NCBI RefSeq assembly: GCF_023015965.1
Contig: NZ_JALKAN010000002.1
Location: 372,001-436,000 of the forward strand
Length of the DNA: 64,000 nucleotides
Reading direction: 5' to 3'
Origin: Allomuricauda sp. F6463D
GTDB taxonomy: Bacteria > Bacteroidota > Bacteroidia > Flavobacteriales > Flavobacteriaceae
Shown: positions 1-9,171 of the stretch, piece by piece
How positions within the stretch are numbered: the first letter of the stretch is position 1
Layout: each line of letters opens with the position of its first letter
Translations under genes and position numbers: made by a program
The notes under the pieces: generated by a model
Databases searched by the model: none
The model's input: only the letters and a program-made list of their open reading frames with translations
What the model was told of the DNA's origin: nothing

Positions 1-1031
1 CCATACCAGCAATAATGGCAACGCGTACCATAGAAAATTGGAAAGAACGTCTTATCACTATTTTGGTAACGCCTTTTACCACTTGTTCCGCCAGATTGCC
101 CGTCTACTTAATATTGATTGCCCTAGTTATCCCAGAAGGTGGTTTTCTTGGTCTAAGTTATCAAGCACTGACCTTGATGCTATTGTACCTAATAGGCTTT
201 GGAATGGCGCTATTATCGGCCATGGTTTTGAACAAGATCCTAAAAATAAAAAGCAGGTCTGTTTTTATGGTGGAGATGCCTACCTATCGCTTACCGCTGT
301 TAAAAAACGTATTTTACACAGTAATCGAAAAAACCAAGAGTTTTGTATTGGGAGCAGGTAAAATAATCTTGGCAATATCCATAATTCTATGGTTTTTAGG
401 CTCAAATGGATATTCGGACAATTTTAAAAATGCCGAGACCATCGTAACTGAAAGAATCGCAGAAGAAGGGCTGAGCACCTACAGTAAAAATTATATACAG
501 AACCATATAACATCGTATCGTGAATCTGTAGAAACAGTAGACATGGCACCTAATGTACTTAGGGATTCGGTTCAGGTTTTGACCTCCGAACTCTCGGAAA
601 GAGCCGTGGCACAAGAAATAGCCAGTTATAAATTGGAGCATTCCTACATTGGTCAAGCAGGAAAGGCTTTTGAGCCTATTGTAAAACCTTTAGGTTACGA
701 TTGGAAGATAGGGATTGCGGTTTTAACTTCTTTTGCCGCCCGTGAAGTATTTGTAGGCACACTGGCAACTATTTATAGTGTTGGTAGTGATGAAGAAGAA
801 ACCATTCAAAACCGAATGGCAGCCGAACTGGATGATTCCGGAAAACCATTGTTCAACTTGGCATCCGGTATATCTTTAATGTTGTTTTATGCTTTTGCCA
901 TGCAATGTATGAGTACCCTAGCTATTGTAAAAAGAGAAACCAACTCTTGGAAATGGCCCATGCTTCAATTGGGCTTTATGAGTGTATTTGCCTATATAAT
1001 TGCTTTATTGGCCTATCAAATCTTAATTTAA
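1..1031 (+). CDS. feoB: Ferrous iron transporter FeoB, C-terminal part (truncated by window start)
   Basis: Inner-membrane Fe(II) importer. Only the C-terminal membrane half is present: the frame is open to the left edge (codon phase starts at base 3), so the N-terminal GTPase domain lies outside the window. The visible part begins in the conserved segment AIMATRTIEN followed by CSARLPVY, the Cys-containing gate region typical of FeoB. It continues through several hydrophobic helices and ends with a membrane segment at the C terminus. A hydrophilic insert with many charged residues lies near visible residues 135-210. The start drawn at the first visible Met would be artificial. A 47-aa FeoB-associated protein follows 7 bases downstream, which supports an iron-uptake operon. 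Confidence 0.95.
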   Translation, partial: IPAIMATRTIENWKERLITILVTPFTTCSARLPVYLILIALVIPEGGFLGLSYQALTLMLLYLIGFGMALLSAMVLNKILKIKSRSVFMVEMPTYRLPLLKNVFYTVIEKTKSFVLGAGKIILAISIILWFLGSNGYSDNFKNAETIVTERIAEEGLSTYSKNYIQNHITSYRESVETVDMAPNVLRDSVQVLTSELSERAVAQEIASYKLEHSYIGQAGKAFEPIVKPLGYDWKIGIAVLTSFAAREVFVGTLATIYSVGSDEEETIQNRMAAELDDSGKPLFNLASGISLMLFYAFAMQCMSTLAIVKRETNSWKWPMLQLGFMSVFAYIIALLAYQILI

Positions 1032-1038
1032 TTCAAAG

Positions 1039-1182
1039 ATGATTCAACAAATATTAGCATACACAACCCTAATTTTAGCAGTAGGCTATTTGGTATGGAA
1101 ATTTTTGATTCCCAAATCCCTCTTCAATAAAAGGAACGACCACTCCAGTTCCTGTGGGCAGGATGGCTGCGGTTGCAGTTAA
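1039..1182 (+). CDS. Small Cys-rich FeoB-associated membrane protein (47 aa)
   Basis: An ATG seven bases after the feoB stop opens a 47-codon frame ending in TAA at 1180-1182. The product has one N-terminal hydrophobic helix (about residues 4-26), then a short basic stretch, and ends in a cysteine cluster CGQDGCGC. This is the layout of the FeoB-associated Cys-rich membrane protein family (PF12669), which sits directly after feoB in many Bacteroidota and Firmicutes. The role in Fe(II) uptake is not established; iron binding by the Cys tail is inference. It ends 2 bases before the convergent DUF423 gene. Confidence 0.8.
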   Translation: MIQQILAYTTLILAVGYLVWKFLIPKSLFNKRNDHSSSCGQDGCGCS

Positions 1183-1184
1183 AA

Positions 1185-1577
1185 TCAAATTAAATTGGAA
1201 ATAAAAGAGTAAAGCAATAGGGCCCAACCCACAACCAAAAGCAGTCCCCCAATTGGAGTTATAGGACCCAAAAAGCGTGGTTTATCTCCTTTAGCGGCAC
1301 CTAAGCATAGTGCGTATATGCTGAATGAAAACAGTAGGGTTCCAAAAATAAAACAATTTATTATCCAAGAATCCAAAGGTTTATCAAAATTGAGATTAAA
1401 CCCAAGAACCAATAGTACAATAGCATGGTACATTTGATATTTGACCCCTGTCTCAAAACTTTGAAGCAGTTCTGGAGTCAATTTCTTTTTGAGGGCATGA
1501 GCGCCGAAAGCACCAAAAATCACTGCCAAAACTCCGTATAGCGCACCCATTAATTGGGCCATAAAAAGTGTTCCCAT
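1185..1577 (-). CDS. DUF423 family membrane protein
   Basis: A 130-aa integral membrane protein with four predicted hydrophobic helices. The N-terminal part has the family pattern GAFGAHALKKKL followed by ETGVKYQMYHAI, characteristic of DUF423 (YgdD-like) proteins of unknown function. Length agrees with the family (about 120-130 aa). Met6 is a possible alternative start. It is the last gene of a minus-strand cluster, 9 bases after the DUF2141 gene, and ends convergently 2 bases from the FeoB-associated gene with no room for separate terminators. Confidence 0.85.
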   Translation of the reverse strand: MGTLFMAQLMGALYGVLAVIFGAFGAHALKKKLTPELLQSFETGVKYQMYHAIVLLVLGFNLNFDKPLDSWIINCFIFGTLLFSFSIYALCLGAAKGDKPRFLGPITPIGGLLLVVGWALLLYSFISNLI

Positions 1578-1586
1578 TTTTATCTT

Positions 1587-1994
1587 TTAAAGACTTATGT
1601 CTATTTCGTAATCCGAGGTGACCCGGAATTTACATTCTTTATATTTGGGCGGCCCAAAAGTTTTCATTTTTCCCTTGGAAAAAGCAACTTTTTCCTTGGG
1701 GATGCCCAACCAATTGGTATCCAGTTTACCATTTCCATTCTCATCATGGAACACGGCCAAAGCATATTCACCGGAAGGCAAATCCTCAATTTGTAACTCT
1801 ACGAGCCCTTTATTTGCGTCTTCCGTCCCTGTTGTATAAACGTCTTCGAAAGATAAAAATGTCTCATCAGAATTATACACTGCAACATTCACATGCCCAT
1901 AGTCCGATTGCACATTGTGCACATGAACCAATATGGTATTTTGTGAAAACATAGTTAGAGGGGCAACTAATAGAATTAAAAGAAATACTCTCAT
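1587..1994 (-). CDS. DUF2141 secreted protein
   Basis: A 135-aa protein with a clear signal peptide (about residues 1-18, ending near MFSQ) and a small beta-rich domain. The segments LPSGEYALAVFHDENGNGKLD and the following GIPKE are the hallmark of DUF2141 proteins, which are exported single-domain proteins common in Bacteroidota and of unknown function. The D-x-N-x-N-G-x-L-D loop resembles a calcium-binding loop, but binding is inference. It lies 12 bases after the small membrane protein gene and 9 bases before DUF423, in an apparent four-gene operon. Confidence 0.85.
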   Translation of the reverse strand: MRVFLLILLVAPLTMFSQNTILVHVHNVQSDYGHVNVAVYNSDETFLSFEDVYTTGTEDANKGLVELQIEDLPSGEYALAVFHDENGNGKLDTNWLGIPKEKVAFSKGKMKTFGPPKYKECKFRVTSDYEIDISL

Positions 1995-2006
1995 TATAAT
2001 GCTGTG

Positions 2007-2453
2007 CTATTTATGGATTTCACTCTGCTTTTCATTGTTTTCCATCATATTGCCCTGCAAAATAGTATATAATTTTTGTGTTTCCACACTATCCTTAAGA
2101 TTCAAATACATTATTAGGGAATCATGGTGCACCACTTTTATTTTATGTTGATATAGATCATCCACAAAAACATACACTTTTGATCGCGATATGGAATCCA
2201 AGAACACGCCTTTTTCTTTTTCCATCCAAGAAAATCCACTGGAACGTTCCATCTCGGGCAATTTATCCACCAAACGTACACTGTCCAGTTCGGTCAAAGG
2301 TATTTTTTGATAGTAGATTCCTGAAAATATCCTAAAGTTCCCCTCCTCAATCTTATGCCAATTTTTATAGTGCTCCACAAAGGCAAGAATACAGAGTATT
2401 ACGGTCACCATTATCAGTACGTTCCAGAACCAATGTCTTTTTTTTTCACTCAT
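2007..2453 (-). CDS. Hypothetical single-pass membrane protein
   Basis: I do not recognise this family. The start at 2453 (MSEKKRHWFW) is chosen because it lies one base after the TGA of the upstream peptidase; an in-frame ATG at 2480 would overlap that gene by 26 bases. The product is about 148 aa: a short basic N terminus, one hydrophobic helix (about residues 9-29), then a soluble, probably periplasmic domain with a hydrophilic C terminus rich in Asn, Glu and Lys. The tight spacing suggests co-transcription with the S9 peptidase and the DUF2141/DUF423 genes. Confidence 0.75.
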   Translation of the reverse strand: MSEKKRHWFWNVLIMVTVILCILAFVEHYKNWHKIEEGNFRIFSGIYYQKIPLTELDSVRLVDKLPEMERSSGFSWMEKEKGVFLDSISRSKVYVFVDDLYQHKIKVVHHDSLIMYLNLKDSVETQKLYTILQGNMMENNEKQSEIHK

Positions 2454-2454
2454 G

Positions 2455-4485
2455 TCACTTATCTGTTCTGTACTCTTCAAACCAAGCTAACACATGGGCC
2501 ACCTTCGTCATTAAGTTACTCGGTTTATTGGCAATGCCATGACTTGCTCCCGGTATTTCCACTAGAACAGTCTCAATCTTTCTGAGTTTTAACGCATGGT
2601 ACAATTGTTTTGCTTCACTGGGCGGGGTACGCAAATCATCCATACCTACCATTACCATGGTTGGAGTCTCTATATTACCAACTAGGGAAAGGGGAGAAAA
2701 TTTCCAAAATCCTTCAAAATTTTCCCAGGGTTGTCCTGGAAATCTATAATTCGCATAATTGAAATAATTATCTGCTGTAAGGGTTTTACTGATCCAGTTT
2801 ATGACGGGCTTAACTACTACGGCGGCTTCAAAACGATTATTTTTACCAATCATCCACGCAGACATAATACCTCCTGCACTGCCCCCGGTAACAAAAAGTT
2901 GGTCTTCGTGTGCAATTCCTTTCTGGATGCAATGATCTACCCCGTCCATTACGTCATTATAATCCTCACCTGGGTAATTGTTATAGAGCAAATTTCCAAA
3001 TTCCTCTCCATAACTCGTACTGCCTCTTGGATTTGGGTAAAAAACGATATAACCCGCCGCTGCGAACAGTTGCATTTCTATGGAAAAACGGTCCCCGTAA
3101 TTGGCAATAGGTCCACCGTGGTTTTCTACCATAAAAGGATATTTTTTGTTGGCATCATAATTTGGGGGATAAACCACCCATCCTTGAATGTCCCTGCCAT
3201 CCACAGAGGATTTATACCAAACTTCTTCCACTTCTCCCAAGGTGCGATAATTGAGTAAGGCATCGTTCAGACCGGTAACCTTAACCGCCGATTTCGATTT
3301 TGCTTCAAGAATCGCAAGCTCTGAAGGGTATTTTGGTGTTGATTGCGTAAAAGCTAAATCACCTTTTTCTGAAACGCTGAAAGATCCGCCAGAGTACGGC
3401 CTTCCCAAAGATGTTCCTCCAACATTATCCACCATTTTTGAAACTTCCCCAGAAAGAGTTATCAAACCTACTTTACCATTGCCCTTGTCATCATAAGAAA
3501 AATATAGTCCGTTTCCTTTTGTGTTCCAGTGAATATTGGAAACCGCGCGGTCAAAACCTTCCGATACAACGCGTTTATCGCTGCCATCGATATTCATAAT
3601 GTGCAATTTCCTTACTTGATAGGTCTGCACTTTATCTTCATAGCCCAAATAGGCAATATACTTTCCGTCAGGGGACACCTGAGGGTCACTATCCGGGCCA
3701 TTGCGATCCGTTAATGCAACAATTTTACCATTTTCGACATCAACCGCATAAATTTCACTGTTTCGGAATTGATATTCCCAGTCATCCGAACGATTGGCAG
3801 AAAAATAAATCGTAGATCCATCTTTTGCCCAAGAAAGTGTTCCCCTATGGTGCCAGTCTCCAGATGTAATTTGTCGTACTGCACCTCCATTCGCGGGAAT
3901 TACAAAAATATGGTTGAAACCCGGCTCTATATATCCCCTTCCATTCGCCTCGTGATACAAGCGATCTGTAACCCTAGGTGTATCTTGCCATTTAGCTCCT
4001 TTGGGTTTTTTAGGGATTTTGGCAACAACAGGTGGAGCTTTTGGCACATGCATGGAAAAAGCTAGATGTTCCCCATTCGGCGACCATGTCAACGAACTTG
4101 GACTGTACGGCAATTGGGTCAACTTGGCCACTTTACCAGTTTTTGCCCAATACATAAATATTTCCGATCCTTCTTCGGTACTGCTGGCAAAAGCAATTCG
4201 ATCACCGTTTGGGGACCATTTTGCACTGCTTTCGTCCACCTCTCTGGTGGTAAGTTTTTGGTTTTGACTTCCATCGGACTTGATCAACCAAAGATTACCA
4301 GCAGAACGATCTTTCATAATATCAAGACCCATCCTACGGTATACCACCCATTCGCTATCTGGAGAAATTTGTGGGTCTGAAACATATTGAAGATCAAAAA
4401 TATCGAGATACGAGAAGTTAGGCTTTTGCCCGGTTGCCACAATTGAAATGAACGCTACAACGAAGAAAAGATAATATTTACGCAT
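2455..4485 (-). CDS. S9 family peptidase (dipeptidyl/acylaminoacyl peptidase type)
   Basis: An exported serine peptidase of the prolyl-oligopeptidase clan, 676 aa. A signal peptide covers about residues 1-19. An N-terminal beta-propeller follows (to about residue 400) with repeated PD40/WD40-like units such as WSPNGDRIAFAS and VSPDGKYIAYLG. The C-terminal alpha/beta hydrolase domain carries the nucleophile Ser536 in GGSAGG, the acid Asp616/617 in GMDDLRTPP and His649 in GASHGI, so the triad is complete. It probably trims oligopeptides in the periplasm. It is the first gene of a minus-strand operon, with a promoter-like sequence just upstream. Confidence 0.93.
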   Translation of the reverse strand: MRKYYLFFVVAFISIVATGQKPNFSYLDIFDLQYVSDPQISPDSEWVVYRRMGLDIMKDRSAGNLWLIKSDGSQNQKLTTREVDESSAKWSPNGDRIAFASSTEEGSEIFMYWAKTGKVAKLTQLPYSPSSLTWSPNGEHLAFSMHVPKAPPVVAKIPKKPKGAKWQDTPRVTDRLYHEANGRGYIEPGFNHIFVIPANGGAVRQITSGDWHHRGTLSWAKDGSTIYFSANRSDDWEYQFRNSEIYAVDVENGKIVALTDRNGPDSDPQVSPDGKYIAYLGYEDKVQTYQVRKLHIMNIDGSDKRVVSEGFDRAVSNIHWNTKGNGLYFSYDDKGNGKVGLITLSGEVSKMVDNVGGTSLGRPYSGGSFSVSEKGDLAFTQSTPKYPSELAILEAKSKSAVKVTGLNDALLNYRTLGEVEEVWYKSSVDGRDIQGWVVYPPNYDANKKYPFMVENHGGPIANYGDRFSIEMQLFAAAGYIVFYPNPRGSTSYGEEFGNLLYNNYPGEDYNDVMDGVDHCIQKGIAHEDQLFVTGGSAGGIMSAWMIGKNNRFEAAVVVKPVINWISKTLTADNYFNYANYRFPGQPWENFEGFWKFSPLSLVGNIETPTMVMVGMDDLRTPPSEAKQLYHALKLRKIETVLVEIPGASHGIANKPSNLMTKVAHVLAWFEEYRTDK

Positions 4486-4509
4486 GATTAAGGTGAATTT
4501 TATAAAATT

Positions 4510-4540
4510 TAAAGGTACTGCAATTCATTTAAAGCTTCAA
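4510..4540 (-). promoter_or_regulatory. Bacteroidota-type promoter for the S9 peptidase operon
   Basis: On the minus strand, TTG (4538-4540) is followed after 20 bases by TACCTTTA (4510-4517). This matches the TTG-N19-21-TAnnTTTG consensus at all but the last base. The box ends about 24 bases before the ATG at 4485. It is divergent from the promoter of the SDR gene. Confidence 0.5.
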
Positions 4541-4556
4541 GAACCTACTATCCTAG

Positions 4557-4564
4557 TATATTTG
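4557..4564 (+). promoter_or_regulatory. Promoter -7 element TATATTTG for the SDR gene
   Basis: A perfect match to TAnnTTTG, 19 bases before the ATG at 4584, implying a leader of roughly 12 bases. No good -33 TTG is seen at the expected distance. Confidence 0.45.
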
Positions 4565-4583
4565 AAACATAAATCACTTTTAT

Positions 4584-5339
4584 ATGGATTTCACAAATAA
4601 AAATGTACTGATCACAGGTGCCTCTCGGGGCATTGGAAAAGCAACCGCAATGGCATTTGCTAAAAAAGGGGCCAAAGTGGGCATCAATTATAGGAGCAAT
4701 GATGAAGATGCCCAGAAAGCCCTGACAGAATTATCTGGTGACGGACATCAGCTTTTCAAAAGAGATATTTCTCAAAAATCAGAGACCGAAGCACTGATAG
4801 AGGACTTTATAAAAGAATATGGTCAGTTGGATGTTCTGGTGAACAATGCCGGGATTTCCATTTTCCATGAAATTGACCAAGTAGATTTTGACCACTGGAC
4901 CCAGGCTTGGGAAAAAACCTTTGAAACCAACCTTTTCGCTGTGGCCAATCTGTGTTACTGGGGAGCAAAGGCCATGATGAAAACCGGAGGCGGGCATATA
5001 GTAAGCGTTTCATCACGTGGTGCCTTTCGGGGAGAACCTACCAAACCAGCCTATGGTGCCAGCAAAGCTGCATTAAATTCCATGAGTCAATCCCTCGCCA
5101 AAAAATTGGCGCCGCACAATATTTATGTGGGCGTTGTTGCCCCTGGATTCACCGAAACCGAAATGGCCAAAGAAACCTTGACCCCAGCAGAACGCGAAAA
5201 CTTGCTACGGGAATCACCTTTTAAACGAATGGCCCAACCAGAGGAAGTGGCTCATGCTATTTTATTCTTGGCCTCATCCGAGGCTGCTTATTCATCCGGG
5301 ACCATAATTGATGTGAACGGGGCATCTTATTTAAGATAA
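4584..5339 (+). CDS. SDR family oxidoreductase
   Basis: A classical short-chain dehydrogenase/reductase of 251 aa. The Rossmann glycine motif TGASRGIG is at residues 11-18 and NNAG at 87-90. The catalytic Ser is near 134, and the Tyr147-x3-Lys151 pair is in YGASK. The C terminus has the usual family ending (SSGTIIDVNGA). Arg residues after the second strand (NYRSND) suggest a preference for NADP(H). The substrate cannot be told; the family includes 3-oxoacyl-ACP reductases and sugar or alcohol dehydrogenases. It is followed 6 bases later by an unknown small gene, likely in one transcript. Confidence 0.92.
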   Translation: MDFTNKNVLITGASRGIGKATAMAFAKKGAKVGINYRSNDEDAQKALTELSGDGHQLFKRDISQKSETEALIEDFIKEYGQLDVLVNNAGISIFHEIDQVDFDHWTQAWEKTFETNLFAVANLCYWGAKAMMKTGGGHIVSVSSRGAFRGEPTKPAYGASKAALNSMSQSLAKKLAPHNIYVGVVAPGFTETEMAKETLTPAERENLLRESPFKRMAQPEEVAHAILFLASSEAAYSSGTIIDVNGASYLR

Positions 5340-5345
5340 TTATAT

Positions 5346-5822
5346 ATGAAAGCCTCAACCGTTGCACAACTAAAAAAGGAACTCCAGTTTAAGTCTCAAG
5401 AAGAATTGATGCAACTTTGCCTACGACTGGCACGATTCAAAAAAGAGAACAAGGAATTGCTCACCTATCTTCTTTTTGAATCAGAAAGTGAAGAAGGATA
5501 TATTGAGACTGTAAAAGAGGAAGTGGACGAGATGTTCGCCGACATCAATATCAACAGTTATTTCTATATTAAAAAAAGTGTCCGCAAAATACTTCGGACC
5601 ATCAAAAAATATATCCGCTATTCGGGAAACAAGGCCACCGAGGTAGAGTTATTACTGTATTTCTGCGAAAAACTAAAATCTTTTCAACCATCCATCAACA
5701 GAAATACTACCCTAAAAAACCTCTACAACCGCCAGCTGGAATACATCAACAAAAAAATTCCCTTACTTCATGAAGATTTACAATACGATTACGGGGTTAT
5801 TTTGCGGGAATTATATTTTTAA
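5346..5822 (+). CDS. Conserved hypothetical protein (158 aa)
   Basis: I recognise no domain with a known function. The protein is soluble, highly charged, Lys/Glu rich and almost entirely alpha-helical by composition. Its N-terminal region (TVAQLKKELQFKSQEELMQ) is followed by helices rich in Tyr and Lys, and there is no signal peptide or membrane helix. It starts 6 bases after the SDR stop, so the two genes are probably co-transcribed. Proteins of this size and pattern occur beside unrelated genes in Flavobacteriaceae, so the neighbour gives little functional information. Confidence 0.75.
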   Translation: MKASTVAQLKKELQFKSQEELMQLCLRLARFKKENKELLTYLLFESESEEGYIETVKEEVDEMFADININSYFYIKKSVRKILRTIKKYIRYSGNKATEVELLLYFCEKLKSFQPSINRNTTLKNLYNRQLEYINKKIPLLHEDLQYDYGVILRELYF

Positions 5823-5959
5823 ACAGTATCCAATTAAGCATAATAATCCCTTAAGCACATCTTCTAACAATCAAAATTTTCATCACATCCACTTAATTTT
5901 CCCAGTATATTGAGTAAATTGTAACCTCAATATAAGAACTTACAACCAACCTCTTTATC

Positions 5960-8900
5960 ATGAGAACACCAACAACCTCAATGAAGACATGGACACTGCT
6001 TACCATGCTTTTTTCAACACTGTTCATTTACGCACAAAATGCCACTCCAATTGCCGTTGACACCAGTTTTTACAGCGGCTTTGAATGGCGGAACATTGGT
6101 CCTGACCGTGGTGGTAGGACATTGGGATGCGCAGGAAGCCCTTCCAGGCCAAATGAATATTATTTCGGTGCTACCGGAGGCGGTTTATGGAAAACCATCG
6201 ACGGGGGAAATACATGGAAACCCGTTACCGATGGTCAAATTACCAGCTCTTCTGTTGGTGCAGTAGCCGTAGCCGAAACCAACCCGGATGTTGTCTATAT
6301 TGGAATGGGGGAAACGCAACTACGTGGTAGTATTACCCAAGGAGACGGTGTATACAAAACTACTGATGGCGGAAAAACATGGACACATCTAGGTTTGGAA
6401 GAAACCCAGGCCATTTCAAGGGTTCGAATAGACCCTACCAATGAAAACATAGTTTATGTTGCTGCATTGGGGCACCCCTACGGAGAAAATGAGGAACGTG
6501 GGGTTTTTAAAAGTATTGATGGTGGTAAAACATGGAAAAAAACACTTTACATAAGTGACAAAGCAGGTGCTGCCGATTTGATCATTGACAGAAACAATCC
6601 AAATGTGCTATACGCCAGTACTTGGCAGGTATATCGTAAAGCTTGGAAAATGTGGGGAGGTGGCCCAGACAGCAAGCTATGGAAATCGACAGATGGAGGT
6701 GAAACGTGGACAGATCTTACGGAAAACCCCGGAATGCCGGAAGGACCCATTGGCAAAATCGGTGTGACAGTATCCCCAGTGGATTCGAACAGGGTATGGG
6801 CCATTGTGGAAGCCAACGAAGGGGGTGTTTTTCGTTCAGATGATGCTGGCAAGACTTGGCAATTAACGAATAACGAACGTAAACTGAGACAACGTGCATT
6901 TTACTATTCCCGATTGGTGGCGGACCCAAAGGACAGAGATGTTGTGTATGGCCTTAACGTTAGGTTTTACAAATCCACGGATGGGGGGGAAACCTTTGAT
7001 CAAGAAATAACCACTCCACATGTTGACAATCACGACCTGTGGATAGACCCCAATAATCCAGATAGAATGATAAATTCGAACGACGGCGGTGGTGTAGTGA
7101 GTATCAATGGAGGAGAAACTTGGACGGCGCAGGACTATCCAACATCACAATTCTATCATGTTATGGCCACCAGCGATGTTCCCTATCACGTAGTTGGGGC
7201 ACAGCAGGACAATTCCACTTTGGCGATGCCCAGCGATGGCTGGGATTTTATGCAGGCCAGAGGACCGAGCCCCGATTGGTATTATGCCGTCGGCGGTGGT
7301 GAAAGTGGCTGGATAACCCAAAGTCCGACCAATCCCGATATTTTTTATGCAGGGAGCCAAGGTGCCCTTTTGACACGCTATGACCGTAGCAATGGACAAA
7401 CCAGGGATATCCAGGTATATCCAAGGTTCTTTTCTGGAGAGCCGGCCAGTGCATTGCCTGAACGTTGGCAATGGACATTTCCAATAATGTTTGCTCCAAA
7501 GGACCCCAATGTAATGTACACATGTTCACAGCATGTTTGGAAGACCACCAACGATGGGCAAACATGGGAAAAGATTAGTCCAGATCTTACCTATGCAGAT
7601 CCCGAGACCTTGGGCAAAACAGGCGGGATCATCACTATGGATATGAACGGACCGGAAATCTATGCCACAGTTTTTGCTCTGGCACCATCCAACCACGATG
7701 TCAACACCATTTGGGCGGGTTCCGATGACGGAAAAATCCATATCACAAGAGATGGTGGTGCTAACTGGACAGATATCACTCCAGAAGAGCTTCCCAAATA
7801 TTCAAGGGTAAGTATCATCGATGAATCCGTGCACAATCCCGGAACGCTTTACGTAGCGGCAAACCGCTATCAAGTGGATGATCGTGAACCATACGTGTTC
7901 AAAACGCATGATTATGGAAAAACATGGACTAAAATAATCACAGGTATTGAAAAAGGACATTTTGCGCGAGCCATTCGCGAAGACCATCAAAGAGAAGGAC
8001 TTTTGTTCTTGGCTACAGAGCATGGTGTATATTTTTCAATCAATGATGGTGAAGAGTGGCAATCATTACAATTGAACTTGCCCGATACACCTATAAGAGA
8101 TTTGGTGATAAAAGATAATGATGTGGTCTTGGGTTCTCATGGAAGAGGGTTTTGGATATTGGATGACATTCAACCACTACGGGAATATTCAGATGAATTA
8201 AAAACCAAAGAGCAGGTTCTTTTCAAACCAACAGATGCCATTCGCGGTATTACCATGGCCAATTTCCAATATTATTTGGCGGAACAGGTGGATACCATAA
8301 CCTTTGAGATTTTTGATGCCAACAATACTTTGGTAGATGTATTTGGTGGCAATCAACCTGAATATGAGAAGGAGGACAATGCCTCATGGTGGAGTCGCGG
8401 AAACAGTACCAAACCCACAACTGCAAAAGGCATCAATACTTTTACTTGGAATTTGAGATATCCTGGACCAACCACTTTTGACGGCATCATTATTTGGGGC
8501 GGATCTGCCAAAAATGGACCCAAAGCTCCTTTAGGTGATTATTCCATTAAAATGAAGGTAGGCGGAGAAGTAGTGCAGAGCTATCCATTTAAAATTGAAA
8601 TAAATCCAAATCTTAAAGGCATAACTTCCCAAGATCTTGACAAACAGTTTGAATTAGCTTCCAAAATCACTGATAAGGCCACAATTGCGAATGAAGCCGT
8701 AATCAAAATAAGAAGTATCCGTAAACAAATTGATAGTCTGGGCAAAAGTGTTTCCAGTAAAAAGTTTAAAAAACTATCTGAAGATTTTATGGAAACCCTC
8801 ACAGAAATTGAGGAAGACCTTTACCAGACAAAGAACCAATCTGGACAAGACCCCTTAAATTTCCCCATAAAATTGAACAACAGATTTAATTCTCTACAAA

Positions 8901-9076
8901 GAAGTATCGAAAACGGGGATGCCAGACCAACAGATGCCTCCTATGTGGTGTACGACGAGTTGACACAGGAATTGGACAGCCACATGTCCAAACTGAACAG
9001 TACTTTGGAAAAAGAACTACCCAAAATAAATGCCATTTTGAAAGACAATAACATATCCACCATAGAGACCCAATAG
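5960..9076 (+). CDS. Secreted VPS10/BNR-repeat beta-propeller protein
   Basis: A large exported protein of 1038 aa. A signal peptide lies at the N terminus; Met1 or Met8 (MKTWTLLTM) could be the true start, and cleavage is likely near IYAQ. The first 750 residues hold many BNR/Asp-box-like repeats of the form DGGKTW or DGGETWTD, as in sortilin/VPS10 and sialidase-type propellers. A beta domain follows (about 750-870) and then a helical C-terminal segment (about 870-1038). Such proteins are often labelled glycosyl hydrolase, but I see no catalytic residues to support that. A binding or peptidase-associated role outside the cytoplasm is inference. The stop codon lies in the loop of a strong hairpin. 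Confidence 0.88.
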   Translation: MRTPTTSMKTWTLLTMLFSTLFIYAQNATPIAVDTSFYSGFEWRNIGPDRGGRTLGCAGSPSRPNEYYFGATGGGLWKTIDGGNTWKPVTDGQITSSSVGAVAVAETNPDVVYIGMGETQLRGSITQGDGVYKTTDGGKTWTHLGLEETQAISRVRIDPTNENIVYVAALGHPYGENEERGVFKSIDGGKTWKKTLYISDKAGAADLIIDRNNPNVLYASTWQVYRKAWKMWGGGPDSKLWKSTDGGETWTDLTENPGMPEGPIGKIGVTVSPVDSNRVWAIVEANEGGVFRSDDAGKTWQLTNNERKLRQRAFYYSRLVADPKDRDVVYGLNVRFYKSTDGGETFDQEITTPHVDNHDLWIDPNNPDRMINSNDGGGVVSINGGETWTAQDYPTSQFYHVMATSDVPYHVVGAQQDNSTLAMPSDGWDFMQARGPSPDWYYAVGGGESGWITQSPTNPDIFYAGSQGALLTRYDRSNGQTRDIQVYPRFFSGEPASALPERWQWTFPIMFAPKDPNVMYTCSQHVWKTTNDGQTWEKISPDLTYADPETLGKTGGIITMDMNGPEIYATVFALAPSNHDVNTIWAGSDDGKIHITRDGGANWTDITPEELPKYSRVSIIDESVHNPGTLYVAANRYQVDDREPYVFKTHDYGKTWTKIITGIEKGHFARAIREDHQREGLLFLATEHGVYFSINDGEEWQSLQLNLPDTPIRDLVIKDNDVVLGSHGRGFWILDDIQPLREYSDELKTKEQVLFKPTDAIRGITMANFQYYLAEQVDTITFEIFDANNTLVDVFGGNQPEYEKEDNASWWSRGNSTKPTTAKGINTFTWNLRYPGPTTFDGIIIWGGSAKNGPKAPLGDYSIKMKVGGEVVQSYPFKIEINPNLKGITSQDLDKQFELASKITDKATIANEAVIKIRSIRKQIDSLGKSVSSKKFKKLSEDFMETLTEIEEDLYQTKNQSGQDPLNFPIKLNNRFNSLQRSIENGDARPTDASYVVYDELTQELDSHMSKLNSTLEKELPKINAILKDNNISTIETQ

Positions 9077-9090
9077 GGTCTCTATGGTTT
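9059..9090 (+). terminator. Hairpin at the end of the BNR protein gene
   Basis: Perfect stem ACCATAGAGACCC (9059-9071) and GGGTCTCTATGGT (9076-9088) around a 4-base loop, 13 base pairs. Only three Ts follow, so it is a weak intrinsic terminator or an RNA-stabilising 3' structure. The TAG stop (9074-9076) spans the loop and arm. Confidence 0.55.
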
Positions 9091-9152
9091 GTTGTAAGAA
9101 TGAGACTCATTCTAAATTAGTGGCAAACATCTATCTTACAGCGTATTCTTCG

Positions 9153-9160
9153 TAACTTTA
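9153..9160 (+). promoter_or_regulatory. Possible -7 element TAACTTTA before the metal-efflux cluster
   Basis: Seven of eight positions match TAnnTTTG. The box overlaps the ATG at 9160, so if it is real the gene must start at the next ATG, 9172. Confidence 0.3.
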
Positions 9161-9171
9161 TGGCTGTTAGG

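Noticed and set aside
2731..3258. 175-codon frame on the plus strand
   Set aside because: It is antisense to the S9 peptidase gene, has no recognisable domain, and its composition is what the reverse strand of that gene gives.
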